Of a stretch of DNA of 22,226 nucleotides, positions 8,925 to 16,970 are shown piece after piece. A program made the position numbers and the translations under genes. Positions within the stretch are counted from its first letter, which is position 1. Each line of letters starts with the position of its first letter. Below the pieces are notes generated by a model that saw nothing but the letters and a program-made list of their open reading frames with translations, did not search any database and was not told the origin of the DNA. Location: the NCBI GenBank assembly GCA_003427395.1, contig BFEA01000272.1, forward strand, positions 1,946,150-1,968,375. The letters are read 5' to 3'. The DNA comes from Chara braunii (taxonomy: Eukaryota > Streptophyta > Charophyceae > Charales > Characeae).

Positions 8925-9213
8925 GATGAATTTGGGTGCTCCTGTAGTGGCTCGTACGTTTCCTAAAATTGTGGCTAGTTAAGGGACACGGCGTTAGGAA
9001 GTACCGGTGGTTTTTTTAACCTTGCAAACCTACTTGTCTGCCCGTCTCTACAAGAACTGTTAGGTCGAGTTGGATGAATTTGGGCGCTCCTGTAGTGGCT
9101 CATACGTTTCCTAAAATTGCGGCTCGTTAACGGGCACGACTTTAGGAAGTACGGGTGGTTTAACGTTGCAAACCTATTTCGTTGCTTGTCTCTACAAGAA
9201 CTGCTAGGCCGAC
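8925..9213. repeat. 148-bp tandem duplication, two diverged copies
   Basis: The unit beginning GATGAATTTGGGTGCTCCTG at 8925 recurs at 9073 with scattered differences, each copy ending CTCTACAAGAACTG(T/C)TAGG(T/C)CGA. Each copy contains one GTACCGGTGGTTT-like terminus. The copies are clearly diverged, so the duplication is not recent. The second copy ends at a T tract starting at about 9215. Confidence 0.85.
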
Positions 9214-9262
9214 ACTTTTTTTTTTTTTTTTTTTGGAGAAGACATCGTTTGCACGAGTATGC

Positions 9263-9300
9263 CTGCTAGCGGAATCGGTAAGAGCAACCTCCGCTAGCAG
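9263..9300. repeat. Short hairpin, 11-bp perfect arms
   Basis: CTGCTAGCGGA at 9263-9273 pairs with TCCGCTAGCAG at 9290-9300 across a 16-nt loop. It directly follows the T tract at about 9215-9234. No function can be assigned. Confidence 0.5.
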
Positions 9301-9307
9301 CCCTCAC

Positions 9308-9381
9308 AGGGTTGATGGCTCCATTTTTTTTTGGAGCCAAAAAAAAAAAATGAAAAAAAAAAAAGGGTTGATGGCTCCATT
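9308..9381. repeat. 18-bp direct repeat flanking an A/T-homopolymer insertion
   Basis: AGGGTTGATGGCTCCATT occurs at 9308-9325 and again at 9364-9381. Between them lie T and A homopolymers around GGAGCC, and GGCTCCA(T)nTGGAGCC at 9317-9338 forms a foldback. The arrangement resembles either a target-site duplication around a tail-only insertion or a template-switch event. Confidence 0.5.
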
Positions 9382-9610
9382 CAATGGTTGTGTGAGGCAA
9401 CTTCTTGAAGCACCAGTACGTCTCCCAGTCATTTTTTCTCCAACGCGGCCGCATGCACACCGCGACTTTCGGCGGTCAGCCGCCGGAGCAAAATGCCTGG
9501 CGGCGCCAGCCAAAAGGAGGCCCACGCTGGCTCATTTTTTGCTTGGCGCACACAGCGTTTCGAGCCTGGGAAAAAGAGGCTCGCAAGTACTGGTGGTTTA
9601 GAGGGTTCAT

Positions 9611-9780
9611 AGATGCTTATCGGGGTAAATATGAAGTGGGCAATGAAAGGATTGCATCCACCTGGTGGTTTAGAGGGTTCATAGNAATGAAAGGATTGCA
9701 TCCACCTGGTGGTTTAGAGGGTTCATAGATGCTTATCGGGGTAAATATGAAGTGGGCAATGAAAGGATTGCATCCACCTG
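9611..9780 (+). repeat. 72-bp tandem repeat, about 2.5 copies, with an N
   Basis: Unit 1 is 9611-9682 (starts AGATGCTTATCGGGGTAAAT and ends GTTTAGAGGGTTCAT). Unit 2, 9683-9726, lacks 28 bp exactly where a single N stands at 9685. Unit 3 starts at 9727. The period is 24 codons, and unit 1 extends the open frame from 9405 in frame (KYWWFRGFIDAYRGKYEVGN, repeating). The missing bases at the N suggest a collapsed or joined array in the assembly. Confidence 0.8.
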
Positions 9781-10138
9781 ATGAATGTGCTTCAAACTTT
9801 CACGCCTTTTCACGCCTTACGCCACGGGACAGGTGGGGTTGGGGAGAAGAATGGTGCCGTAATGTCACTGGGTCCATTCGTGAAATATCAGCGTTATTGC
9901 CAACATTACGCGATGATTGTTTTTTTTTTGGGGGGGGGGAAGCGTGAGGGAAGGTAGGGGTAGCAGAATGGAGCTAATTCCTGTTACTTGGGCTCATCAG
10001 CCCATCAGCCGCATCTACACAACTACCCTCGCTGACATATCAGAGGGTTGGGTGGAGACTGAGTCACTGAACCTAGCACATATTCGGACCATTGGCAGCA
10101 CTTTCCAAATGTAAGAAACGCCTGAGATGGAGAGAGAC
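9781..10138. other. Unassigned intergenic sequence
   Basis: No gene or element was recognised. The stretch contains a T9G9-type homopolymer run near 9920-9938 and a short repeated CACGCCTT. The two overlapping short open frames here have no recognisable protein features. Confidence 0.4.
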
Positions 10139-10141
10139 AAG

Positions 10142-10597
10142 GGGGCTCGTTCGACACTCCTCGGGCGCGTAAAGTCCCCGAGGAATTGTTAGTTCCACCT
10201 ACCCTCGGGGATGCAGTCCGAAAAAAAAAAGTGAAAACACTCCGAAGGAAATTCCTTGGGCTCCGAGGATTCCCCAGCCATTTCTTCCTTTTGCCCAAGG
10301 GACCTCACAAGGTCCTTTGGGCAAAAGGAATCCGTGTTTCACGGAGAGGAGCGGGCACATGGGTAGAGAGACGTTACAACCGAGAATCTGGATCATGGTG
10401 GCACCCTATTGGCTGAAGGCCTCGAACACATTTGATTTTTTTTTCTTTTCTTTTTTCTTGTCTGACATTGTTCGAAGGAAATGTCCTCGGACAACGTCCC
10501 CAAGGACAGGTGGAACGATGGCGGGAATTTCCTTGAAAACCCCCAAGGAAACTTCCTTGGGCCCCGAGGACGCCCCAAGGAGTGTCGAACGAGCCCC
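10142..10597. mobile_element. MITE with Harbinger-like termini and AAG target duplication
   Basis: The left end GGGGCTCGTTCGACACTCCT at 10142-10161 is repeated exactly in inverted orientation at the right end (10578-10597). Inverted similarity continues inside the arms: GTTCCACCTACCCTCGGGGA and GTCCGA on the left match GTTCCACCTGTCCTTGGGGA and GTCCGA read inwards from the right. AAG flanks both sides (10139-10141 and 10598-10600), a 3-bp duplication typical of PIF/Harbinger. The right arm resembles the Harbinger terminus at 2208 over about 75 bp. The 456-bp element has no transposase gene and must be mobilised in trans. Confidence 0.75.
10285..10330. repeat. 21-bp hairpin inside the MITE
   Basis: The arms 10285-10305 and 10310-10330 pair over 21 bp with one mismatch (G-U in RNA) around the loop CACA. 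The core is CCTTTTGCCCAAGG against CCTTTGGGCAAAAGG. A second short hairpin, CCGTG-TTT-CACGG, follows directly. If transcribed, this would form a small hairpin RNA. Confidence 0.7.
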
Positions 10598-10604
10598 AAG
10601 GGGG

Positions 10605-10801
10605 TGGTTGAGCAGTGAGATGGCACTGCTCACCGGAATATGCTGGATTGAAAGGGGAAGAAAAAAAGAAGTGAGTATGATGGGATGCAACCATTAGTTG
10701 ACGCACTTGTTAGAATAGTGCGCTGGTCCCGGTTTCCAGCAGGTGTTGCTCCCCACCAATAGATGGAGCTGTTTTCAAAAAAAAAAAAAAAAAAAAAAAA
10801 A
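10605..10801 (+). mobile_element. LINE D, 3'-end fragment with poly(A) tail
   Basis: The shared LINE 3' motif CTGGTCCCGGTTTCCAG at 10723-10739 is followed by CAGGTGTTGCTCCCCACCAA and TAGATGGAGCT, then GTTTTC and 25 A (10777-10801). This matches LINE B and LINE A closely. The start at 10605 is nominal: the sequence between the MITE and the motif is not recognised as coding, so the copy is strongly 5'-truncated. Confidence 0.65.
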
Positions 10802-11342
10802 GAAGAAGAATAGTGACAACAGTCCTCTTCAAGTACTGGATCATTTTTTGGAGCAGGTAAAAAGGGTCCTGGAGAACTGGGATGAAGCAGCATGGGGGCT
10901 AGGTGCACTACCCTCTTCCCCCGAACACAATGCACCCTTATTTTGGCTGTATCTGGCCGGAAATATAGCTTGTATGCATTCATTTTTAGGGTGCGTTATG
11001 TTCGGGGGAAGACGGTAGTGATGGGACCACATAAGGTAGGCATGTTTTCTGAAAGCAGGTCCTCTGTCAGTGAACCAATTGGAGGTGTCGATGACCCGGC
11101 CGAGTCACTGCAATCAACTACTGGGTAGTACGTCTACGAAAATGTAGTGTGAATCTCGGTGATGCTTTGTACTAGCCTTCAGCCAGGGGCCAGGAAAGGT
11201 GGGCCAAAACAGCTCCCTGCAAAGCCCTCCAACGCCGGCTGCTACTCCTGGGGGAGGTTGCGGAGAATATTTATTTATGAGCTCGAAACCTAAAGCAGCA
11301 AAAAAGAGATAAAAACTTGTTGTTAAATCCTCCTAATGGAGG
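10802..11342. other. Unassigned sequence up to the gap, apart from a foldback element
   Basis: Apart from the element at 10908-11018, no gene or repeat was recognised. The first bases, GAAGAAGAATAGTGACA, resemble the sequence after the LINE C A tract (7982-8000). The stretch ends in TCCTCCTAATGGAGG next to the N run. Confidence 0.4.
10908..11018. mobile_element. 111-bp foldback element, CTACCGTCTTC ends (mariner-like?)
   Basis: The left arm 10908-10938 and right arm 10988-11018 pair over 31 bp with three mismatches. Read inwards the right arm starts CTACCGTCTTCCCCCGAAC and continues ATAACGCACCCT. If the TA in CTA/TAG is taken as target duplication, the element runs from 10911 to 11015 with TA on both sides, as in Tc1/mariner MITEs. 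The termini match those at 8212-8318. Confidence 0.6.
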
Positions 11343-11966
11343 NNNNNNNNNNNNNNNNNNNNNNNNNNNNNNNNNNNNNNNNNNNNNNNNNNNNNNNNNN
11401 NNNNNNNNNNNNNNNNNNNNNNNNNNNNNNNNNNNNNNNNNNNNNNNNNNNNNNNNNNNNNNNNNNNNNNNNNNNNNNNNNNNNNNNNNNNNNNNNNNNN
11501 NNNNNNNNNNNNNNNNNNNNNNNNNNNNNNNNNNNNNNNNNNNNNNNNNNNNNNNNNNNNNNNNNNNNNNNNNNNNNNNNNNNNNNNNNNNNNNNNNNNN
11601 NNNNNNNNNNNNNNNNNNNNNNNNNNNNNNNNNNNNNNNNNNNNNNNNNNNNNNNNNNNNNNNNNNNNNNNNNNNNNNNNNNNNNNNNNNNNNNNNNNNN
11701 NNNNNNNNNNNNNNNNNNNNNNNNNNNNNNNNNNNNNNNNNNNNNNNNNNNNNNNNNNNNNNNNNNNNNNNNNNNNNNNNNNNNNNNNNNNNNNNNNNNN
11801 NNNNNNNNNNNNNNNNNNNNNNNNNNNNNNNNNNNNNNNNNNNNNNNNNNNNNNNNNNNNNNNNNNNNNNNNNNNNNNNNNNNNNNNNNNNNNNNNNNNN
11901 NNNNNNNNNNNNNNNNNNNNNNNNNNNNNNNNNNNNNNNNNNNNNNNNNNNNNNNNNNNNNNNNNN
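11343..11966. other. Assembly gap (624 N)
   Basis: All bases are N. The gap separates the LINE/MITE field from the degraded ORF and the Helitron, so linkage and distance across it depend on the scaffolding. Confidence 0.99.
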
Positions 11967-11980
11967 TCTTATGTAAGAGC

Positions 11981-13640
11981 AATCAACTCCCATTAGTGGA
12001 ACGAAACTCTCGCAACATGTCACGAATAGAACTCTGTTGCAGCACTTTCCGACGATAATCCTCAAAAGTTTGAAATTGACTTTGTCGCTGCCGATGGTAG
12101 TCAAGATGGATGGCAACATCAACAGACCTCCACGTGTTCATATCCGTATGCAACTCCTCAGCCGCTTGCGCGATATCTTGCAACCTATGAGAGCTATCAA
12201 GATAGGAGAGATGCGCATGCACTTTTTTGGGACCAACGGATGCAAGAGACTCATAAACGGCAATATCAAAAGTAGAAGCTGTGACTTCTGGCAAACCTCC
12301 TGTACGGACATGCAGTTGTGCAGCTGGTGAGACAGGAGCGAGGACGACGCAAGGAGCAGTAGATGAAGTAAACATAGCGGCAGACGAAGCAGAAACAACT
12401 ATAGAAGCAGTGACGATGGGCGTTCCCGCATTGGACAGCGAAGCATAATCTGCAAGACATTGACAATTGGCAGGAGACGGTGTCGGTAATGACAGTGGAC
12501 GGACAGTGGCCGAAGGAAGAGCGGAAGAAGCAACACCGACAGGAATTCTTTTGATGGGACTTTATATGCGAGCATATCTGAAGAAGGGTTCCGGAATAGT
12601 CTCATCCGTCGGACAATAGGGCAAATCAAATGTCATTCTTGCAATCTCCTCATTGGAGAGCGCAATGTAGTCATCGTGCAGAAGGGATTGTAACATCTAG
12701 TTGGACTCCACATCCGAAATATTCAACGGATTGGAGGGCAGAGAGGATCCTCGTTCCGAGCGCATATCAGTGAGTTTAGTTCATTGCCAATCAAGGAATT
12801 TTTCCCATATCCGTTCATCCTTCACGACCGTCGCAGTCTTCACAAACATTTCGAAAAAGATCTCATTCAAGACCTTTCACAAACCAACCTTCTTTGCATC
12901 ATCAAACCAGTGAGAAAGGTAAGCGCGCGGATGAGGAACACGTGCAACTGGCGTTGGGGGATTGTTATCATCGGACACGTCAACAACTGTCGCATAATTT
13001 CGTGTTTGGGACGGGGCACGAGCAATTCCTTCACCTTCACCACGTTGGGACTTCAAACACGGATCACGATCATCGCTGAAAAACACATCCATAGGAATCG
13101 TGCGAAGTGCTTTCAGAACCTGAGTCGCAGTTTCAGGACTACCAACTTTGTTAGTCACCCGATGATCACGAAGGGTGGGCTCAAGGCCGTCGGGCGAAGC
13201 CAAAATATTTTTTTTCACACGTCGACCGGTCGTTCTTTTGAATGTAGATTCAACACGGTCACCCGAACTATCAGTGGAGGTCTCTTCCTTGTCATCACTT
13301 AACACACATTTATCTGCGTCACCCGACAGATCCCCCTGACAACTATCCCCTTTCGCACGAGAGTCATGAGGCCCCTCTTCCACAAACATATTTTCAGCAT
13401 CCTTGAACGTGTGTGTCTTGAGGAGACACATGCTCATCTTAAACTCCAGGACCAGCACCCCCGGCACGTGGTCCAGTTTGAAGGTTGACAGACATTTCAT
13501 CGTTTCGGCTTATTTTCGAGGGTTCGGAACACTGCACCCGACTATTGGATGTAACATTGACATTACAATCAGTAGCAGCGCTGGTGCCTGTCACTTTCAA
13601 CCTTTTGCTATTACCACGAGTGACATACTTGTGGCGCAAC
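11981..13640 (-). pseudogene. Degraded ORF of unknown function downstream of the Helitron gene
   Basis: On the minus strand a single frame from 13500 down to a TGA at 11981-11983 reads as protein-like sequence of about 505 codons, broken only by stops at 12877-12879 (TGA), 12781-12783 (TGA), 12697-12699 (TAG) and 12562-12564 (TAA). There is no frameshift within this part. Notable segments are an acidic Ser/Asp/Glu-rich stretch, HPRAYLSHWFDDAKKVGL-stop-KVLNEIFFEMFVKTATVV, a Pro/Ser/Ala-rich linker, and a helical C-terminus with FQTFEDYRRKVLQQSSIRDM. A further 60 or so codons in another frame (13639-13450) may be its upstream part. I do not recognise the family. It lies in the same orientation as the Helitron gene and just 3' of it, so it may be an accessory Helitron ORF or a captured host gene. 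Confidence 0.5.
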
Positions 13641-13652
13641 TAAGAACCGCCT

Positions 13653-13654
<2 letters not shown>

Positions 13655-13691
<37 letters not shown>
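13655..13691. repeat. 37-A homopolymer
   Basis: This is an uninterrupted A tract on the plus strand (T on the minus strand). It lies between the Helitron helicase stop and the degraded ORF, at the point where that ORF's recognisable sequence begins. It could be the tail of a plus-strand retroposed fragment or simple slippage. Confidence 0.9.
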
Positions 13692-13693
<2 letters not shown>

Positions 13694-13750
13694 GTTCGGA
13701 GCGATTAGAATTGACGGCCGAAAGAGATACAGACGACAAAAGAGAAAAAC

Positions 13751-15806
13751 TCATTTCAAAAGTTCGTGATAAACAATATTCTTTGTGATGAAATTTTTGT
13801 TAGGCAACGCAACACGAATGTTGTTGGGATGACCAACGAGCGACAAAGCAACATACAATTGGTCATGCGCAAAAACAGGTTTGTGCAACCAAACCCCCGC
13901 ACGAGAGACAGTTTGTCCTTGCGACTTGTTTATGGTCACAGCGAACGCAAGACGGATCGGGAACTGCCTCCTATTCCATTTAAACCCCGTGGTTTCACCA
14001 TCACTTGTCAAATCGATTTTGGGGATCAGTGTCGTTTTACCGGTGCGCATTATGGTCACTTCCAACAAATCATCATCAACAATCTTATTAAGAATCAACC
14101 TTGTGTCATTACAAAGTCCTTGTTTGGGCGACAAATTGCGCAACAACATCACAGGCGCACCAATATTCAAGTGCAGTTTGTGAGGCGGAAGACCAGACTC
14201 GTCAAGAGAATTTAAAAACTTGCGCTCAATGCCAAGCCCGTGATCATCAGAACCAGGGTAATCAACACTATAACTTTCACGCACCTCGCGAGGGAAATCG
14301 TTGAGAACCATGTCGTTAACACACCCCGCATCGTCATTAGTAGCGCAAAGAATCAATCAAACGTAAAAATAGTCAGCATCCCCAACGTGTTCACAAACAT
14401 CCTCAAACGTTCAAGAAATCAAATCACGAATAGGTCTATCCGTGCAAATCTCGTGAAGCAGTTTGACCGTGCCAGATTCGTTAGGAACAAAACGAATATG
14501 ATCATCAGTCCCAATACGCATCAAAAACATGCCATGCATTTGCGTCATTGCATCATCCCCTAAACTTAATCTGCATATTCTCAGTCAGGCAATGAACCTC
14601 AAAAAGTTTCCACAAAGGAGACATTTTGATAGAGGCATCAATTTGCTGTGTTCGAGACCCATGCTTCATAACCGGCAAAACTTGTCGAAAGTCCCCGGAA
14701 AGAACCAAAACCTTTCCTCCAAACAGGAAGTTACTGTTACAGACATCTCGAAGCGTAATGTCAAGAGCTTCCAAGTGGAACTTGTTGCTCATTGGAGCTT
14801 CATCCCAAACGATCAAGTCGGCACGGCGGATAAATTCGGCAAGTTCACTCTGTTTTGGAATATTGAAGGGACGCGTGTTATCAGGCTTCAAAGGTGCTCG
14901 AAATCGCGAGTGAAATGTTCCACCACCGGTCAAAAGAGTCGCTGCTATCCCACTCGACGCCACAGCGAGTCCAATACCATTACGCGACCTGATCCCCGCC
15001 AAAATTGTTTCTCTGCAAAAAGTCTTGTCTGTTCCCGCCGGCGCATCTACAAAAACATAAAGCGGTTGTTTCTCTTCCATGGCCCGAATAACTCTTTGCA
15101 CCAGCGCTCGTTGGCGCGGCCGAAGACGTCGAAAATTAGACTCAAATTTAGTTCGCATTTCAATCGGATCATACGACAATTCGTCATTTATAATCGAGGA
15201 CACAGTCCTGTTCTCGTAACGTCTGTTTATGTTGTCGGCAATCGTTTTTCCATCAGGGGTCGGATAATAGAGACTGAACAGGCGGATGTTTTTGCTAGAC
15301 TCATGCAAGATACGGTCAATATCAAAGAGCACTAAACATTGCAAAACGATCGGAGGGAGAATCTGAGAGATCGTAAGATACTGAAAATCATCACACATTT
15401 TTTTCGAATATTGTTAAAAGAATTGAACAGGATCGTTGACCGGCCCAAACAGCAGAAGCATAGCGAATACTTTACGAACCTCTGCAGGCATATAATGGAG
15501 TGCAACCGTATCTATACATTGATTATATGCATCATCGGTTTGCAAAAGTCCTAATCGAAGACACACCGATCGGAACGAATCGTATTTGACTCCATCAACG
15601 GTACGAATTTTCGCAAAAGAGCGTATTCCATGAGAGTGTTCATGGTTTAGCAAAATACGGAGATAGAAACGTTCGCCTTCCGTGACCCTGACATGATGCA
15701 ATCGAGATATCTTTTCGAAAGGAGCACCATGAAGAGCACACTTTCTTTTGTTCCACACCTTATGCTGATTATCCCATACATGAGTCTTAATAATTTCAAA
15801 ATACAA
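13751..15806 (-). pseudogene. Helitron Pif1-like helicase and preceding linker, broken
   Basis: This region encoded the 5'-3' DNA helicase that unwinds the displaced strand during Helitron transposition. Frame 15806-15414 carries the conserved linker (YFEI..VWD, then GERFYLRILLNH and FAKIRTVDGVKYDSF). After an in-frame TAA at 15414-15416 the same frame continues to 14553 with the Pif1 motifs: Walker A as DAPAGTDKTF (canonical G replaced by D, codon at about 15027-15029), GGGTFHSRF, Walker B LIVWDEAPM and GDFRQVLPV. A frameshift near 14560 and TGAs at 14411-14413 and 14357-14359 follow. Then 14356-13751 gives LHLNIGAPVMLLRNL, FAVTINKSQGQT and QLYVALSLVG (usually ALSRVG). ATPase activity would be lost even without the stops. 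Confidence 0.85.
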
Positions 15807-16635
15807 AGGAACTCGTGTTTAGGAACACGTTCGCTCAAAGAGTTGTGATCCATCCATGCCGTCAATTTTGTGCTCGGCGGTCCGCGGGAAACAACATGAT
15901 CTTCTGTGTCTGGTTCGAAGACCACTTTTTGCATATTTTCGATATGCACGGGTAATCTTTCGACTGCGGGCCATTGTTCCGCAAGGTCGAACCTAAACAA
16001 ACGCCAGCATGCCTCGCATGCACCAACAACACGCATATTCTGATAGAATTTGACTTCATTGACAGGTGCATTATTATCTTCTTCGCAAACCATGGCACGA
16101 TCACCCCTTTTATACACGTACTTATACACATACTTGCACGCCTTGATGTTAGCTTAACATTCGACATTGATGTGGCAGTTAAACCTCATTAGCAAGTACG
16201 GGTTATACGGGACCACTCAACGATTATCATAAACAACGTGATTTTGAACGACCGTAAAGCCACCGTCACTTGGTTTTCTTCTCCTATACGAAGGGTAAGT
16301 TTGTTCATCTTTAAAGGTTGTCGTGGAAATGAATTTTTCGGAAACCCTTTCGTGCACTTTCCATTCTCGGTACACGAAACATCGCTTTTCTCCTCACCGC
16401 AAATGTCGTGCAACATGAATTTGACAACCCTTTCTCTCAATTCCCCTTCAGGCGGAATCTCCGCACACACCACGTTGTCAACAGCATCTGCATCGCAGAT
16501 TTTATCATCCGGATGCAAGATAACCAATATGTGTGGATGTGGCAGACCCCTTTTTTGGAACTCAACTACATACAACATTCCATCGACCCTCCCAAAGATC
16601 CGTTTTTTTCTTAATCTCGTCAATGAGTTGTTGCA
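15807..16635 (-). pseudogene. Helitron Rep domain C-terminal half (HUH and two-Tyr motifs), broken
   Basis: This is the part of the Rep nuclease that nicks the element ends. On the minus strand it starts with QQLIDEIKK, immediately followed by a run of seven A where six would keep the frame. In the shifted frame come RIFGRV, YVVEFQKRGLPHPHILVIL (the HUH motif as HPH, about 16531-16539), the AEIPPEG and GEEKSD region, and a CTENGKCTKGFPK segment. A second shift leads to KYVYKYVYK at 16109-16135, which holds the paired catalytic tyrosines, then DRAMV, NEVKFYQNMRVVGACEACWRLF and TKLTAWMD. Both catalytic motifs survive, but the chain is split over at least two frames. Confidence 0.85.
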
Positions 16636-16970
16636 TGGCTTACGCTAAGGTTGAATCCCTTCGCTTAAAATGGGTGAGATTCCATCAGAAAGACTTGCGG
16701 TCAGAATATTATCAGGACGTGCGAGACGATGTGCAACAAAATCAGCACAGTGATGGTGTTGGGACAAAAATACTTCTGCCTTCCACCTTCACTGGGGGAC
16801 CGCGGTATATGACCGAAAGATATCATGACAGCATGGCAATCGTGAGGCGGTTTGGAAAACCCGATCTTTTTATCACTATGACGTGTAACACAAACTGGCC
16901 AGAGATCCAACAAGCGCTGTTGCCGGGTCAATGCGCAAGCGACAGGCCGGATCTATTTGCCCGAGTGTTC
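16636..16970 (+). pseudogene. Helitron_like_N block in inverted orientation
   Basis: The plus strand of this block encodes the classic Helitron_like_N core: AYAKVESLRLKWVRFHQKDL, then KILLPSTFTGGPRYM, DSMAIVRRFGKPDLFITMTC and NWPEIQQALLPGQ, ending DRPDLFARVF. The flanking parts of the same domain are on the minus strand. On the right, YAFYLHERDGERPCLLYAA stops where this block should begin, and on the left, QQLIDEIKK resumes where it should end. Put back in minus orientation the block would complete the domain with only a few codons missing at each junction. It is either a real 335-bp inversion or a mis-oriented assembly segment. Confidence 0.85.

Larger units (their letters stand above)
8385..9599. 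repeat. Cluster of short elements sharing AAACCACCAGTAC termini
   Basis: The 13-mer AAACCACCAGTAC or a near match occurs forward at 8385, 8548, 8858 and (as CACCAGTAC) 9411. It occurs reversed (GTACTGGTGGTTT type) at 8535-8547, 9001-9013, 9149-9161 and 9587-9599. The pairs 8385/8547 (163 bp) and 9411/9599 (about 190 bp) look like complete short inverted-repeat elements. At 8535-8560 two ends meet head to head as a 26-bp palindrome with one mismatch. Subterminal sequence is shared by the forward copies (ATATATCGRCC..GGGCAGT). No gene is convincing in this interval. Confidence 0.55.

Noticed and set aside
9182-9601. 139-codon plus-strand frame
   Set aside because: It begins in a T tract and runs through A/T homopolymers and foldback repeats, so it is low-complexity sequence.
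8374-9780. Clustered short repeats considered as a CRISPR array
   Set aside because: Repeats are irregularly spaced, in both orientations and of eukaryotic transposon type.
11271-12122. Long frames through the N run
   Set aside because: They are open only because N codons cannot be stops.
14529-15335. 268-codon plus-strand frame opposite the Helitron helicase
   Set aside because: The minus strand carries Walker B, GDFRQVLPV and other helicase motifs; the plus frame has none.
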